A stretch of 64,000 nt of DNA, from positions 8,411,726 through 8,475,725 of the forward strand of contig NC_087074.1 of the NCBI RefSeq assembly GCF_026151205.1. The letters run 5' to 3'. The notes under the pieces were generated by a model. That model was given only the letters and a program-made list of their open reading frames with translations. It was not told the DNA's origin and ran no database searches. Both the position numbers and the translations under genes were made by a program. The stretch is from Bolinopsis microptera (taxonomy: Eukaryota; Ctenophora; Tentaculata; Lobata; Bolinopsidae). Of this stretch, positions 46,201-56,750 are shown piece after piece (the stretch's first letter is position 1; each line of letters opens with the position of its first letter).

Positions 46201-49200
46201 GTTCAGCTTGGTTTAACATTTCCTACTTTAAACTTTTCTAATTTTAAATATTTAGGTTTATATTTATTTTCAACATCAGATTTTGTGAAATGCCAAAGTA
46301 GCGTGATGTTTTCGGACAGCCAACGATCCTACGTAGCATTCTGTACCGCTACGTAACATACCAAGGAAACGACCATTCTCCCGGAGAAGAATGTGCATAA
46401 TTTTCCGTCGTTACATTATAATTGTTTTACGGCAAAACACGTATTGTAGACTGTAGAACTGCATGTTTTATTGTCAGACAGTAAACAAATTGACGTCAAT
46501 GTTATCTTGAAAATCCGTTCTCAGAATGCCTGGGAAATTATTAATCACAATATTTTCATGAAGCCACTGTATTTTTATTTCCTGGATTGTAAGAATTCGG
46601 GCTTACGAGAACCTTCAACTAGTAACAGTTACCATATTAATAATGCTATGTAGTAAGATATTGGGGGTAACGGAGGGTATAGTGTGAGTGGGGTAGACGG
46701 AGTGATTAATTAACATGTTCTTCAACTGTGTGTAATCAGTTCTGCGTTATGGGTTAAAGATTGTTGATCACGTGTTGTGTTGATCACGTGTTCATCGTGC
46801 CTTATAAGGCTGAGACTGGGCAACCGTAAATCAACAACGCGCTATAAATGATAAAAGAACTGTTTGTGTTAGATGTGATTACGTTTTGATTTCGAATAAA
46901 TATTTGAAATATTTTCGCTGCTTTTTAGATTGCAGGGCAGCTTGCTTTTTAAAAGCTCACGTTAAGAATATTTCGAATCGTATGATAATGTTATCACCGG
47001 TGCGTGGAGAATAGATAGATACTCGAAGTTCAAGTGAAAGATAGTATGATAGTAAAATCAGAATAATTGGAATAATGAACAAACTAAGATCGCGGAACCC
47101 TGACCCTTACGCTAAACCTACATGTTTCGGAGAGGTCTAAGTTTATAATTAAAACAAGGTAGTTAACCGTTGTTTTAACTGTTGTTTAACTATCCTCTCT
47201 ACGGACTAGTGGTTTTAACTGTCCTCTTTACGGACTAGTGGTTTAACCCGTAAATATCAGGAGATATTTGGTCCTCGTGGAAGGTTCTAGAAGAATCAGG
47301 AGAGAGCTAGGAACTAGCTCGATTCAATCTATAACAATAAAATCGGATGATGAAATCGTATGATAAAATCGTACTTCGATGAAATCGGCTGATAAAATCG
47401 TACTTTGATAAAAATCGAATGATAAAATCGTGTGATATTCTTATCAAATCACATGATTAGTTTTGCAGAGTACATCCCAATTCTATGTAACATGTACAAT
47501 GTACATTGTAAGTTATCACAGGAAATCTGGTTTTTGTGAAAAACATTGTGTGCAAACAAGTGTGAAAAGAGTGAAATCATTAAATGTTTGATCGTTTCAG
47601 GAATGATAGAAAGGGGCCCGGTGAATGACACATTTTACAGAGTACATTTGAAAATTGTGATATCCTCACCATCTCCTCATATTCGCATTTCGTACCTTAT
47701 TTAACTTATGTGCGACATTTTAGGGGGATATAGTGTTTATAAAGCTTAAACAAGAGGCATTTATGGCTGCTTCTTTATTGACTATACGTATAGTAAATAT
47801 ACGCAACCCCTGAAAGGCTGATTTAAATATATTTAAAAGCTAGGCTGTAAACAAAAACAGCCACTTTAAATGCTTCGTGTGTGCACTGTGCGTATAGATT
47901 ATAGATATATATAGAATAAAGATATCATGTGCTGTCACATTATGAACCTGGGTGGTCGTCTAGTACACACACCTAACTACCGAGTGCCGACGTTTGGAAT
48001 ATAAATGGAGTTAAGTCACTAATTTTGTTAATTTCAGGAATGATGGAAAGAATCCCGATGGCTAAAGCGAGTATAGATCAATTGCTAGCGATGGGACAAG
48101 AACTGAGAGATTTTATCCACGAGCTACTTGAGGGAGATACTGTCCTGTTATACCCATCCCATCCCATGACAGCACCAAGGTTTGTAGGCTTGTAAACTTT
48201 GTAATGGGTACCACTGTAACCATTATGATTATCATTTATATATACCATTATGATACCATGAATACACCAGGGGTTTTCGTTATAAATTTTGACGTTATTA
48301 AATTATGAGGTGTTTGGTGCAATTTCCGCCCTGAGCTCCAGTTGGATTCAAAAAACCATCGTGCTACAAACGCAAGGCACTACAGAATAAGAATGCACTC
48401 AATTTTGTGTAACAAATCCGTTGGGTAATGGCTGTGAACTGTGTAAATAATGGCTATTATTCTAATAAAGCCGACTATTTATTTTAAATGCCGGTTTATA
48501 TCCAGCTCATAGCAGGTAGGTTATGTACTTAGTACATACAAATAATGGATTAGTATGATTTAGAATAAATCGCCCTTATCGCTTGATAATTACTCATTTT
48601 GTTTTTCAGACACCACATGCCATGTTTCACTGGATTTAACTTTGCGTACACTGGTATCTGGAACATTATTGGAGTTCCAGTTACTCAAGTCCCTCTAGGA
48701 CTCGACAAAAATGGTCTGCCGCTTGGTGTTCAGGTTTATATGCATACATACCTAATATGTCAAACACAATATTTAACACATTCTTTATACTTGATTGTTG
48801 GTAAGGTGTCATTGGTTGGCTGGTATTTTGTTTTATTCAGCAGTTGGTCAGTGGGGGCTCCACTTTGCAGTGGCTATCCCGCTTGACATTCCTTATACGA
48901 TATAATTATTCGCATTGATATCATACCATTCATAATATTGTCAAGAACTTTGCCCTGTGATCCACGTGTTAAATACTCGTGGAGCGTGCACTATTAACGA
49001 GAAGTTAATTAATATTAAATCCATCTTTTTGATTGGAAATATTTGCTAACATCACAGATCTTTAAGATTTGGAGAGTAAGTAACTAACACAGTCCTCTTC
49101 CTTCAGGTTATAGGAGGAGTTAACCAGGATAGGCTGACGATAGCTGTGGCTCGGGAACTGGAGAAAGCGTTCGGTGGCTGGGTTGACCCGACAGAGAAGT

Positions 49201-49322
49201 ACAAGGTCTACAAATACGAGCCAATACGAGGCATGCCATCCAGCCCACGTCATCACAATAACTCAACATCATCTCAGAGTAATCCAGTCACAACAGACTC
49301 CTCTTCTCCAGTAGACAGATGA
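37246..49322 (+). CDS. FAAH2: FAAH2-like fatty-acid amide hydrolase, 12 exons
   Basis: Serine hydrolase of the amidase-signature family, which hydrolyses fatty-acid amides at membranes. Exons: 37246-37357, 38410-38639, 38926-39102, 39237-39355, 40190-40289, 40676-40805, 40996-41141, 43853-43999, 44790-45006, 48038-48179, 48610-48733 and 49107-49322. All are GT-AG and in frame, giving 619 residues, somewhat longer than vertebrate FAAH2. Exon 1 gives a short N-terminus and a membrane anchor (about residues 20-36). The catalytic Lys is in PFLGVPITCKE (about 167), the bridging Ser in GGSSGGE (about 242) and the nucleophile in GSDIGGSIRMPAFFNG (about 266). Exon 11 holds FNFAYTGIWN and exon 12 a Ser/Asn-rich tail. 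A damaged second copy of exon 9 lies at 45981. Several repeats sit in introns. Possible AATAAA at 49566. Confidence 0.94.
37698..38292. mobile_element. MITE with TAA flanks in FAAH2 intron 1
   Basis: The left GGGGCCATCTACTTAGG and right CCTAAGTAGATGGCTCT are inverted repeats, flanked by TAA at 37695-37697 and 38293-38295. The interior contains direct copies of a CCCCTGTCCGG segment. It also holds a block (GAGTGGGTCGATC ... TTTTGAAACACTGAGTGGAG) that recurs at 51521-51585. The 3-bp TWA target fits Harbinger-like elements. Confidence 0.75.
40354..40440. repeat. 32-bp triplicate in FAAH2 intron 5
   Basis: GGAAGTATTAGTTCTGATTT followed by CTGTAKTTTGTC is present two and a half times in tandem. 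Confidence 0.75.
42045..43405. mobile_element. 1.36 kb near-perfect palindrome (foldback element), TTAA flanks
   Basis: Arms of about 670 bp (42045-42717 and 42730-43405) are inverted copies with only scattered differences. They begin with a G run then ACAATGGATATTTTTTTGTG on the left and its complement on the right, meeting at a spacer of about a dozen bases near 42724. TTAA flanks both ends (42041-42044, 43406-43409). It lies in FAAH2 intron 7 (between 41141 and 43853) and would fold into a long hairpin in the pre-mRNA. Open frames in the arms are mirror copies of each other and not genes. Confidence 0.93.
44342..44394. repeat. Perfect 23-bp stem, 7-nt loop hairpin
   Basis: The left arm at 44342-44364 pairs perfectly with 44372-44394 around loop GTAATAT, within FAAH2 intron 8. 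It has the size of a short precursor hairpin but is very AT-rich. The duplicated copy near 45570-45600 has lost the perfect pairing through single-base deletions. Confidence 0.8.
45981..46197 (+). pseudogene. Second copy of FAAH2 exon 9, frame disturbed
   Basis: 217 bp, the same length as the first copy, with intact CTCTCCTAG acceptor and CACAG/GTTGTT donor. It has lost one C after LRYSLP (near 46021) and gained one G near 46115, so about 31 codons in the middle are read in the wrong frame while both ends remain in the family frame. The first copy (44790-45006) matches FAAH2 throughout, including KEMLKKCVGMSDHTFY. It would splice in phase as an alternative exon but give a scrambled middle. 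Confidence 0.75.
46370..48037. other. FAAH2 intron 9, remainder
   Basis: Holds a short array of AAATCGTATGATAAAATCGT-type units at about 47338-47437 and doublets of GTTTTAACTGT near 47165-47225. No exon was recognised here. Confidence 0.55.
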
Positions 49323-51225
49323 CAGGGAGAAAACATAAAACACGTACGTGATAACGTGTAGCTGCTCGTTAGATTTATGAACATATGATTTACGTTAGGA
49401 GAGCTGTTATTTTTTACTTTTAAAAGTATGATGGCGAAAACTGAAATCCTGTTAATATTGAAAAATAGTCAGGCCATTTTTTAGTAGCAAATTGCGAATA
49501 TTTTGAAGCTTTCCCGCGTTTAGGTTTGTTATTTAGATTTGCAGATTTAAATGTTTTTATTCAATAATAAATCACTGGGTATTATAAGCTCTAATTTATT
49601 GATGAATTTGCGTGAAAATTTTGTTATATTATGTAAAACAGTCAAATGCCATATTATTAGAGACAGTAAATGTTTATGGTTAAGTCGGTTATTTGAAGTA
49701 TTTAGGGTAAATATCCTTTTAGAGCAATATGCGTATATTTAGTTATTATATATTATATATGCATACACGTTACAGTTTACTCTACTCACTGCACTTACTA
49801 CATAATATGTGTAAGATTTAATGGTTTAATTTAAATCATTAAAGTTGAACTATACGACAGTTTTGTGTTAATATAAATCAGTTTGATCATTTCAATCGTA
49901 TAACTTTAAAGTTAAAAAGTTTAAATATGTTTATAAGGTATGGGATAAAATGAAATTTATAATTTAACTGGAAAACAGAATAAACGAGTCGTAATTTAAT
50001 TCCCATAAGTGCACGAAATTCCACTCATTCTTCAATGAATATGTAAATTTTTCTAGCTTTAAGCTTAAACTTTCCTAAATTGATAGTTGTTAAATTATTT
50101 GTAAATAAGCAATGTTCAGTTGTAGTTGTTAGATGTTCTCTGGATTAAATGCAGATTTTTTGAGTTTATGATTTGTTGTCACATGAGAAATTCTTGTTCC
50201 TCAAACTGCTGACAGTTTTATTTCTTTGGTCAAATTTACAGTTTACTTTAACTCACAAAAATTGCTCATTTGCTCGTTTTACTCACCTCAAGTACACTTA
50301 ATTCCAAACATGTAAAAAGGACATTCAAAAATTTTAACATTCATCACAAATACATTTTATCCAAATATAGCGAAACAACTGTTATGAAATGAGACAGAGT
50401 AATAATCTGAGAGATGCTACACCAAAACTTGGCCTATCAAGAACAAAGATACAACTCATTGCTTTCCTGAATAAAACAGGTACTGAGGTACAACTCATTT
50501 TATCATGAAGAAGTAAATAGATGTTAACATATCGAGTAAACAATCTCGCTTTAACTGAAGATGAGGTAATGTTTCTGTAATTTCGGAATAGTTTTTTGTT
50601 GGTTTCGTAAACGACGCACCGTCTGGTGTTACATTTATTGACTATATTGTAAATTGAGAGGAGAATATTCTTTGGTCTGCCCTCCTCTCACTTCTTTCAT
50701 CTCATCGCTCCAAACTTCAATAAAAGTTTTATTCGCCCCATCCTGAATCTATACAGTATCCATATTGCTATTAATTCATATTTTGGCTTATTGAAAAATT
50801 GTATTTCAGGGAAATAAGTCATAATTCTGCACAATATATCGTATTAACGAATATCGCAATTATGAATTATGGCTGTACTGGTCATATTTTAATGAAAACT
50901 AATTAATTATTAGATTTAAATCAGACTTCTGACGTTCATTGTTCGTTGTGTACTAATAATTTACAGGGTGTGACATGTGCTATAGACACCTTGTCTATAG
51001 TTATTATAGTCGGTTGTAATGATTGTACAATATGACTTACGTAATAAAAGCGTTGTTTTGCTTTTCGGTCACGCGTTTCGCCGCTTCCGTCACGTTTATG
51101 TAACGCGCTTATATCTGATTGTGTTTAAACAAATTTTCAACGTTCACCTCGATATCAAGATTGGATTGTGCGCGCGTCGTCAGAGCACATTTGACATTGA
51201 TACATGTTTCGTATCCCATTCATAA
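49323..51225. other. FAAH2 3' UTR and intergenic region
   Basis: AATAAA at 49566-49571 is the first plausible poly(A) signal after the stop. Beyond that the sequence is AT-rich with no gene recognised. Confidence 0.4.
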
Positions 51226-51610
51226 TCATAGAGATTCGGCGGAATGACTGGCTGAGCGTCGCCCAGTAAATCGAAGCCGGACTTACTTCAGCTTTACCTG
51301 GGGACCCCAGGGTATTATATTTATGTTCATAATCATAGAGATTAGGCGGAATGACAGGCTTACATTATTAGCTGAGCGTCGCCCATACCAGTAAACTTCA
51401 GCTTTGACTGGCACAAAATGCGACGCACAGTCACACGCCGCACGCGAGTCTAAATCCAAGTATTTATAGATTTCATAATGGTAATCTTTCTTCGCTAGCT
51501 CTTATATCATAAGACTTATGAGTGGGTCGATCATATAGTTTGATAGTTGGGGACGAACTTATTGTTTTGAAACACTGAGTGGAGTCGGAGACTCTCACTT
51601 CGTCCCAAAA
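51225..51610. repeat. Repeat mosaic: CGGCGGAATGAC family and GAGTGGGTCGATC block
   Basis: Two copies of the AGAGATTCGGCGGAATGAC / CTGAGCGTCGCCCA motif (51231 and 51338) are separated by CTGGGGACCCCAGGGTATTA. The block TTTTGAAACACTGAGTGGAG shared with the FAAH2 intron-1 MITE follows. An inner inverted pair, ATAGTTTGATAGTTGGGGACGA with TCGTCCCAAAATATCAAACTA, spans 51535-51621. Confidence 0.6.
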
Positions 51611-51621
51611 TATCAAACTAT

Positions 51622-53796
51622 TTACCAGAACTGTGGTGTGAGGCGCCATCCCTCAAGTGCAATAATATTTTATTTCACATGATGTCTTACGACTCTTAGT
51701 CTTATTACTTGGCTGATTGTATGAAGCCTGGCTAGGAGATCAAAGAAGTAATATAAGTGATTGCATATCAATGAATTGTTGGCAATAAAACATGAACCTG
51801 CCGGGCTGCCGTATGTGAACAGTTTTGTTCATATAATATAATATTATATAATATAGCTAATATATATAAGCTTCATGTACTTTCTATGCATCTGTCACGA
51901 CTTAAAGTTTAAGTATATGATATCTTTATATAAAGCGCTATATGCTTCGCTATATGCTGCGACTTATTACAGTTACACTCTCTGTTAAACGTTTATATAT
52001 ATTATATATATATATGTAGTGACCAATGACCACGTTGCAAATTAGCTATATCTTGATATGCGTTTTTCGAACATTGAAAGGGATTAACTTTGATTAAAAG
52101 TCACAAGGCTTGAGGTTCTGATGAGCGTATTGGTATTGACTATCGGAATCGTGATATTACGTCTTAATGGGAAGGGATTAAATTTAATACATCGCATCGC
52201 TAGTCCAACAAATAAGCTGCTAGCAGATAAAAGAAATGTTTAACATATCATAAGCGGCTAATAAACAATCGCACAATCGACAATCGTTCAGCTTGAGGTT
52301 TCAATTGTCGTATCTATCGGCGCCACCAGCCACCTGTGGTTATAGGTACTTGCTATCCTGTGCTCGTATAAAGACAGTCAGATAGTCGTGACTTTTAAAC
52401 AATAGATTTTATAAGTATCATGTTATTTCAGAAAACCTTGACTATAGTTTCAGAGGATTGTCTCAGTTCCTTTTAAAACTGGTAACTAATGGTTGGCATT
52501 CAGCCCATCTAAATTAGATATTAAAGATCAATGCATTGAAATTCTAGCACATTATTACCACCAATATCATACCCTACATACCACCTCCCTTATCCCCATG
52601 ACAACTAATTATGATCCCAACCTCCAGTTATTGACTGAGTCACAAATATTACGCTTTTAGTCAGACTATTGACAGCCAACCAGACCGTTTATGCTTGACA
52701 TAACAGACAAGTAATTGCCGTTTTACGTGAGTTGCTTTCTAAAGCTCCGTATCAAAAGATCGTCACTTTGTTGCATATTATACGTAGCCCCAGCTAATAT
52801 GTTTACATCAATAACAATCAGATTCATCTAGAACAGACTAGTGTTCCGAATCAGACGGTAGCTATGGTCAGTTAACACTGAGGGCTCGGATATATAACAC
52901 CGTTTATTGCCGTTTTACGAGAGTTTCTTTCTATTTTCTAAAATTCCGTAGTAAAAGCTTTGTCGCCTTGTTTGATATTATAAGTAGCCCCAGCTAATAT
53001 GTTTACTTCAATAATAATCCTTCTCGTGTTAAAGAACAGAGTAATATTTGAAAGCGTTGATACGATTCAGCTAGTAGGCATGTCGGACTTAACAAAGACT
53101 TCGGCAAATTTTCAAACTATCGATTTGTGACTTGCTTGGTAATTTCTCATGAAATAACTGTGATGTTATATCCGTTATCGTTTAAAACTCAGCGCAGTTT
53201 TTCTTTTTTTCTTCTCGTTTCTTTTCATTTTATGAAAGCGTTTAAATAACTTTTTATAAAATATCGACACACAGTCTAGCGAGATCAGAGCGACTGTCGT
53301 TTATATTTATTAAGCGAGCCGCATCGGTCATACGAATATATGCAGCTTAATCCTGTAAAATTTGCAAAATCGCATTCATTTAATTCAAACATTTAAACAT
53401 CATTGAGTCGATAAAGAATCTATTGTCAAGCAAGAACATGATGCATTATGATTTGTTTTCATTTGCATTATTGATAGGTTGAATAGATCGTAAATCGCCA
53501 ACAGTTATGAAAGCAAAGGCTTGGCCTGGTAAATAATTATACTGTTCATTTTTTAAGAATCAGTGTGTTTCTTTTGTGAAATTTAATACAGTGTAACGTA
53601 TGCTGAGCTTTACCATTTTCACTTTGACTTAGTTTAAAAACCGATTTAGTTAAAAGATTCCTTAAACCTTAAAATCTGCATCTCCATGACAGATGACTTT
53701 TCCTGGCTTCTGTAGCCATAACATTAACATAGGTTATTAACAATAGTAGTACCTCCATTGGTGGTGTATGCGTGTGACACTGACAAGTAGAATTTA
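51622..53796. repeat. Intergenic with a diverged 115-bp duplication
   Basis: Most of this stretch has nothing recognised. A block beginning CCGTTTTACG and containing GTAGCCCCAGCTAATATGTT occurs at about 52719-52835 and 52911-53025 in direct orientation, with moderate divergence. It may include the promoter or first exon of the unknown gene downstream. Confidence 0.5.
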
Positions 53797-53881
53797 ATGT
53801 TCACAATACGATTTGTTATCTCATATATGTTATCTATTAAGTATCGGTTTTCTTGTGCTCCAGTCCTTGTCTGTACCAAAT

Positions 53882-55722
53882 ATGTGCCAACATGTTAGTA
53901 GATATAATTATATTTCAGAAGAGAAATTATTGGAGTTTCCTCACATAAAGTTTCATCACCCATCTTGCAACAACTACGTTTACATTAACGGACAAAAGTA
54001 TGCATTTTATTTGTTATTGCTCTTTGCTATTTGCTTGTAAATGAATAACAGGTTATAGCCTATAAGTATAAGTCAGTTGAACCTGGCAACTGCCCCTGTT
54101 TGAATCTGATACCATCTGTAGATCAATTGGGTGGTAGATAAATTGATTTAAAAGATTATTGAAGAGCGTGATCTATGATCAGTAAAAGTTGTAGAGGATA
54201 TAAAGTAGTATTATAATAGAGGGATGTAGAGTAGATGATTTTAAAATTAATGTTAGATTTGTTATTTGCTAACTTTACATATCATATAGGACCACTCAAA
54301 CTAGGGTTCCTTTTCTCGTATAACTTGTGCATTTTGAATGATCAAATAGTGCCGATCTCACAGACCAACTTCACATGACAGAACTTTAGTTAACTATCAC
54401 AAGTTAGGATATTTTATTGTGGTTTCTATTGAATACTCATTCTCTAATTTCTTAATAATCGTTGCTAATACTTTAATGATGTTTCAACATCAGGTTTCCA
54501 TCGTTACCCAAGAATGATCGTGGGAGGACGTGCTCATTCCACAAGGATTTACCAGAGTTCATAACTTCTCAATACACTGCATTCAGGTGAGTTGCTCACT
54601 AGTCACTGGTACAAACTGATCATAAGAGAGTTTAAATTTATCGGGTCAGCATGATAAGAATTTCTTTGAAGTTAATTCCAGCGGCACTCAGGCTAGTTGC
54701 TACTATCGTTTGTTATTGTTAAATGTTAATAAAATAGGCTTTAATTATTGTTAATAACCCTGCGTGTCAAGCTCAGCATTTCAGTTACATTCGGAAGGAG
54801 GAGAGATGTATTCTCTGCAAGAACTTCAGACTGGGTTCAGATAGCAGGGATGTTCATGTGAAATGTGAGAGTACGCGTCCCAAGTAAGCTATGTTGTGAT
54901 AAGATCGCATGTTTGGAATTTATAGGCTATTTAATTTTAGCAGCTCTGTTGCTATATATATATCCGAAATATAGCTAAGCTGAGAATAACTCATTGATGT
55001 AGTGTTCGCAATCGCTGTTGAATGTTTATAAATATACAGTCGCAGTTACATCAGAATTTACTATTAAAACGAGATAATCGTTGACGCGGATTCTTCAATA
55101 ACGTGAACATTTGTTATCTAAGGGTTTTAATATTCAACCAATAGACATGATCAGGTTTCAACCAAACTACATATTTGTACAGAAAGTTAAGTTACATATA
55201 TCTGATTAACTCGACTGTATAAATACCAGTCCTACATTCCCCAAAGTTGACATACCACCCCGCAGGAACGACAGCAACATACACGGCTCCAAAGTACTAC
55301 CCCTGAAGATCCACAAAGCAGTGACCTACCTGACCAGCAACCGACAAACAGATGCCGGGGCACGGAGCTACTCCACCCCAGCTACTCGGGGCACCAGCAC
55401 CAGAATGCAGAACACCATCTCCAGAATATCCAATCCACGACGATGTAAAACACGTGTTTCTTATACCTCTCCCTCCAGACTGTCTACCAGGGAGTCCACT
55501 AAAGGTCGACAAGGCAGCATGAGATCTAGTCTAGATTTCTCAATCGCTCAGTCGAGGGGAAGTAACGACTCCAGCTTTCCGCCGCTTTACAAAGACGAGT
55601 CCGTAATTTCGCCGTCTTATTGTCGCAAGTTTAACAGCCCCGTAGAACATTATCAACCAATCGTGAAGATAGACTGTTTATTGGGCAGTATGAAGTCTGC
55701 TATGAACCCTGTTTACATATAG
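53882..55722 (+). CDS. Unknown four-exon gene
   Basis: Exons to 53997, 54494-54586, 54785-54883 and 55266-55722 (stop TAG). They join with four-way consistent phase 2/1 GT-AG junctions and no stops, which argues strongly for a real gene. The first in-frame ATG is 53882 (MCQHVSRYNY); the frame is open further upstream through a hydrophobic stretch (LLSIGFLVLQSLSVP) without an ATG, so an upstream exon or signal peptide is possible. Residue text includes KFHHPSCNNYVYINGQK, GRTCSFHKDLPEF, a CILCKNF dicysteine and DVHVKCE. The last exon is Ser/Thr/Arg-rich and basic, then ends CLLGSMKSAMNPVYI. I do not recognise the family; the spaced cysteines could bind metal or form disulphides. Confidence 0.68.
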
Positions 55723-56750
55723 GGAATTTAATGGTATTTCAGTGTTTGGTTTCGAGAAGTCAGATGTTGATTGTTTCGTCCGTTTTATTGATTATAATTG
55801 CTGCTGCTATCTAATATTTGATATGATGATAAATGACAGGCAAGTCCTGCAAACAATGTTTACCATCTTATTTTGATTTTTGAACGGAGAACACGAGAAA
55901 GATTTTATTCATAGCAAAATAATGTTTATATAGATGATAATACATACAACTGAATTCAATAACTTTCTATTGTTCAACCGTTTGAATATTAGTGTGTATG
56001 TAAAGTAAAAACCTTCAATTCATCTTTCAAATCATGCTCAGCAATATATACCCCACGCATAATAAGCCGGCAACTTGATTTGAAGCCATGAGTTATAAAT
56101 CATAAACTAGAATCATAAACTAGAATCCATCAAGTGCCCCAATTCAAATAACCCGTATACAAAATATGCAACAGCCGTAATAAGGCATCAAATCAATAAT
56201 TTCCAAAACTTCAAATACCATGTGACTCAATATCATGGTTACTCATGACTGCTGTGTCGTCACAATATAATCCCCATAGATTAAAATCATTTAAATTTAA
56301 ATAACCCAATAAGCATCATTTTAATAAGCATCATTGTTAAGCAATGGTTTGGGCAGTCATCTTAAAATAATGAGACTGTAAAGTAAAGCTATTACATGGA
56401 ATTTTGGCTTAGCTACAACGCTAAGTCCAAAAACATATAATCGCAGTTTAATAAAAATAACAATAAAAAATGCAGTTTCTCAATTAAGAACACTCCAGCG
56501 GAAACTCTGTTCCGACGGGCAATGTCCATATATACACATATTGGAGTGAGATTAAGTTGGTAATTTGCCAACAATGTTAATATGAGTCGTTCTGAGTATA
56601 AGTACGCTCTCAATTTGAGGAGCTGCTCTGAAGTTCATGCTGTACAATAGCAGCAGCTCTTGTCGAATTAGTCATTTGCAATGTAGGGCTTCTTCCGAGG
56701 TCTAAGAGATTATTTCATACTTCAATAGTTTTTGCAGTCCTTCCAGGATA
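55723..56750. other. Convergent intergenic region
   Basis: The 3' ends of the unknown gene (+) and BCKDK (-) face each other. Only AT-rich sequence and small duplications (ATAAACTAGAATC at 56101 and 56114; AATAAGCATCATT at 56308 and 56323) are seen. Confidence 0.5.

Larger units (their letters stand above)
44050..46366 (+). repeat. 1.1 kb tandem duplication including FAAH2 exon 9
   Basis: 44050-45176 and 45301-46366 are copies. From about 44611/45801 rightward they are almost identical at an offset of 1190-1191. Left of that point the second copy differs mainly by dozens of single-base deletions, so the offset shrinks from 1251 by about 60 bases over some 560 bp. Both copies end at CTACGTAACATACCAAGG and then diverge abruptly. 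Confidence 0.92.

Noticed and set aside
51019-51225. 68-codon ORF with basic residues
   Set aside because: No splice context, motif or family similarity seen; it runs into the start of a repeat mosaic.
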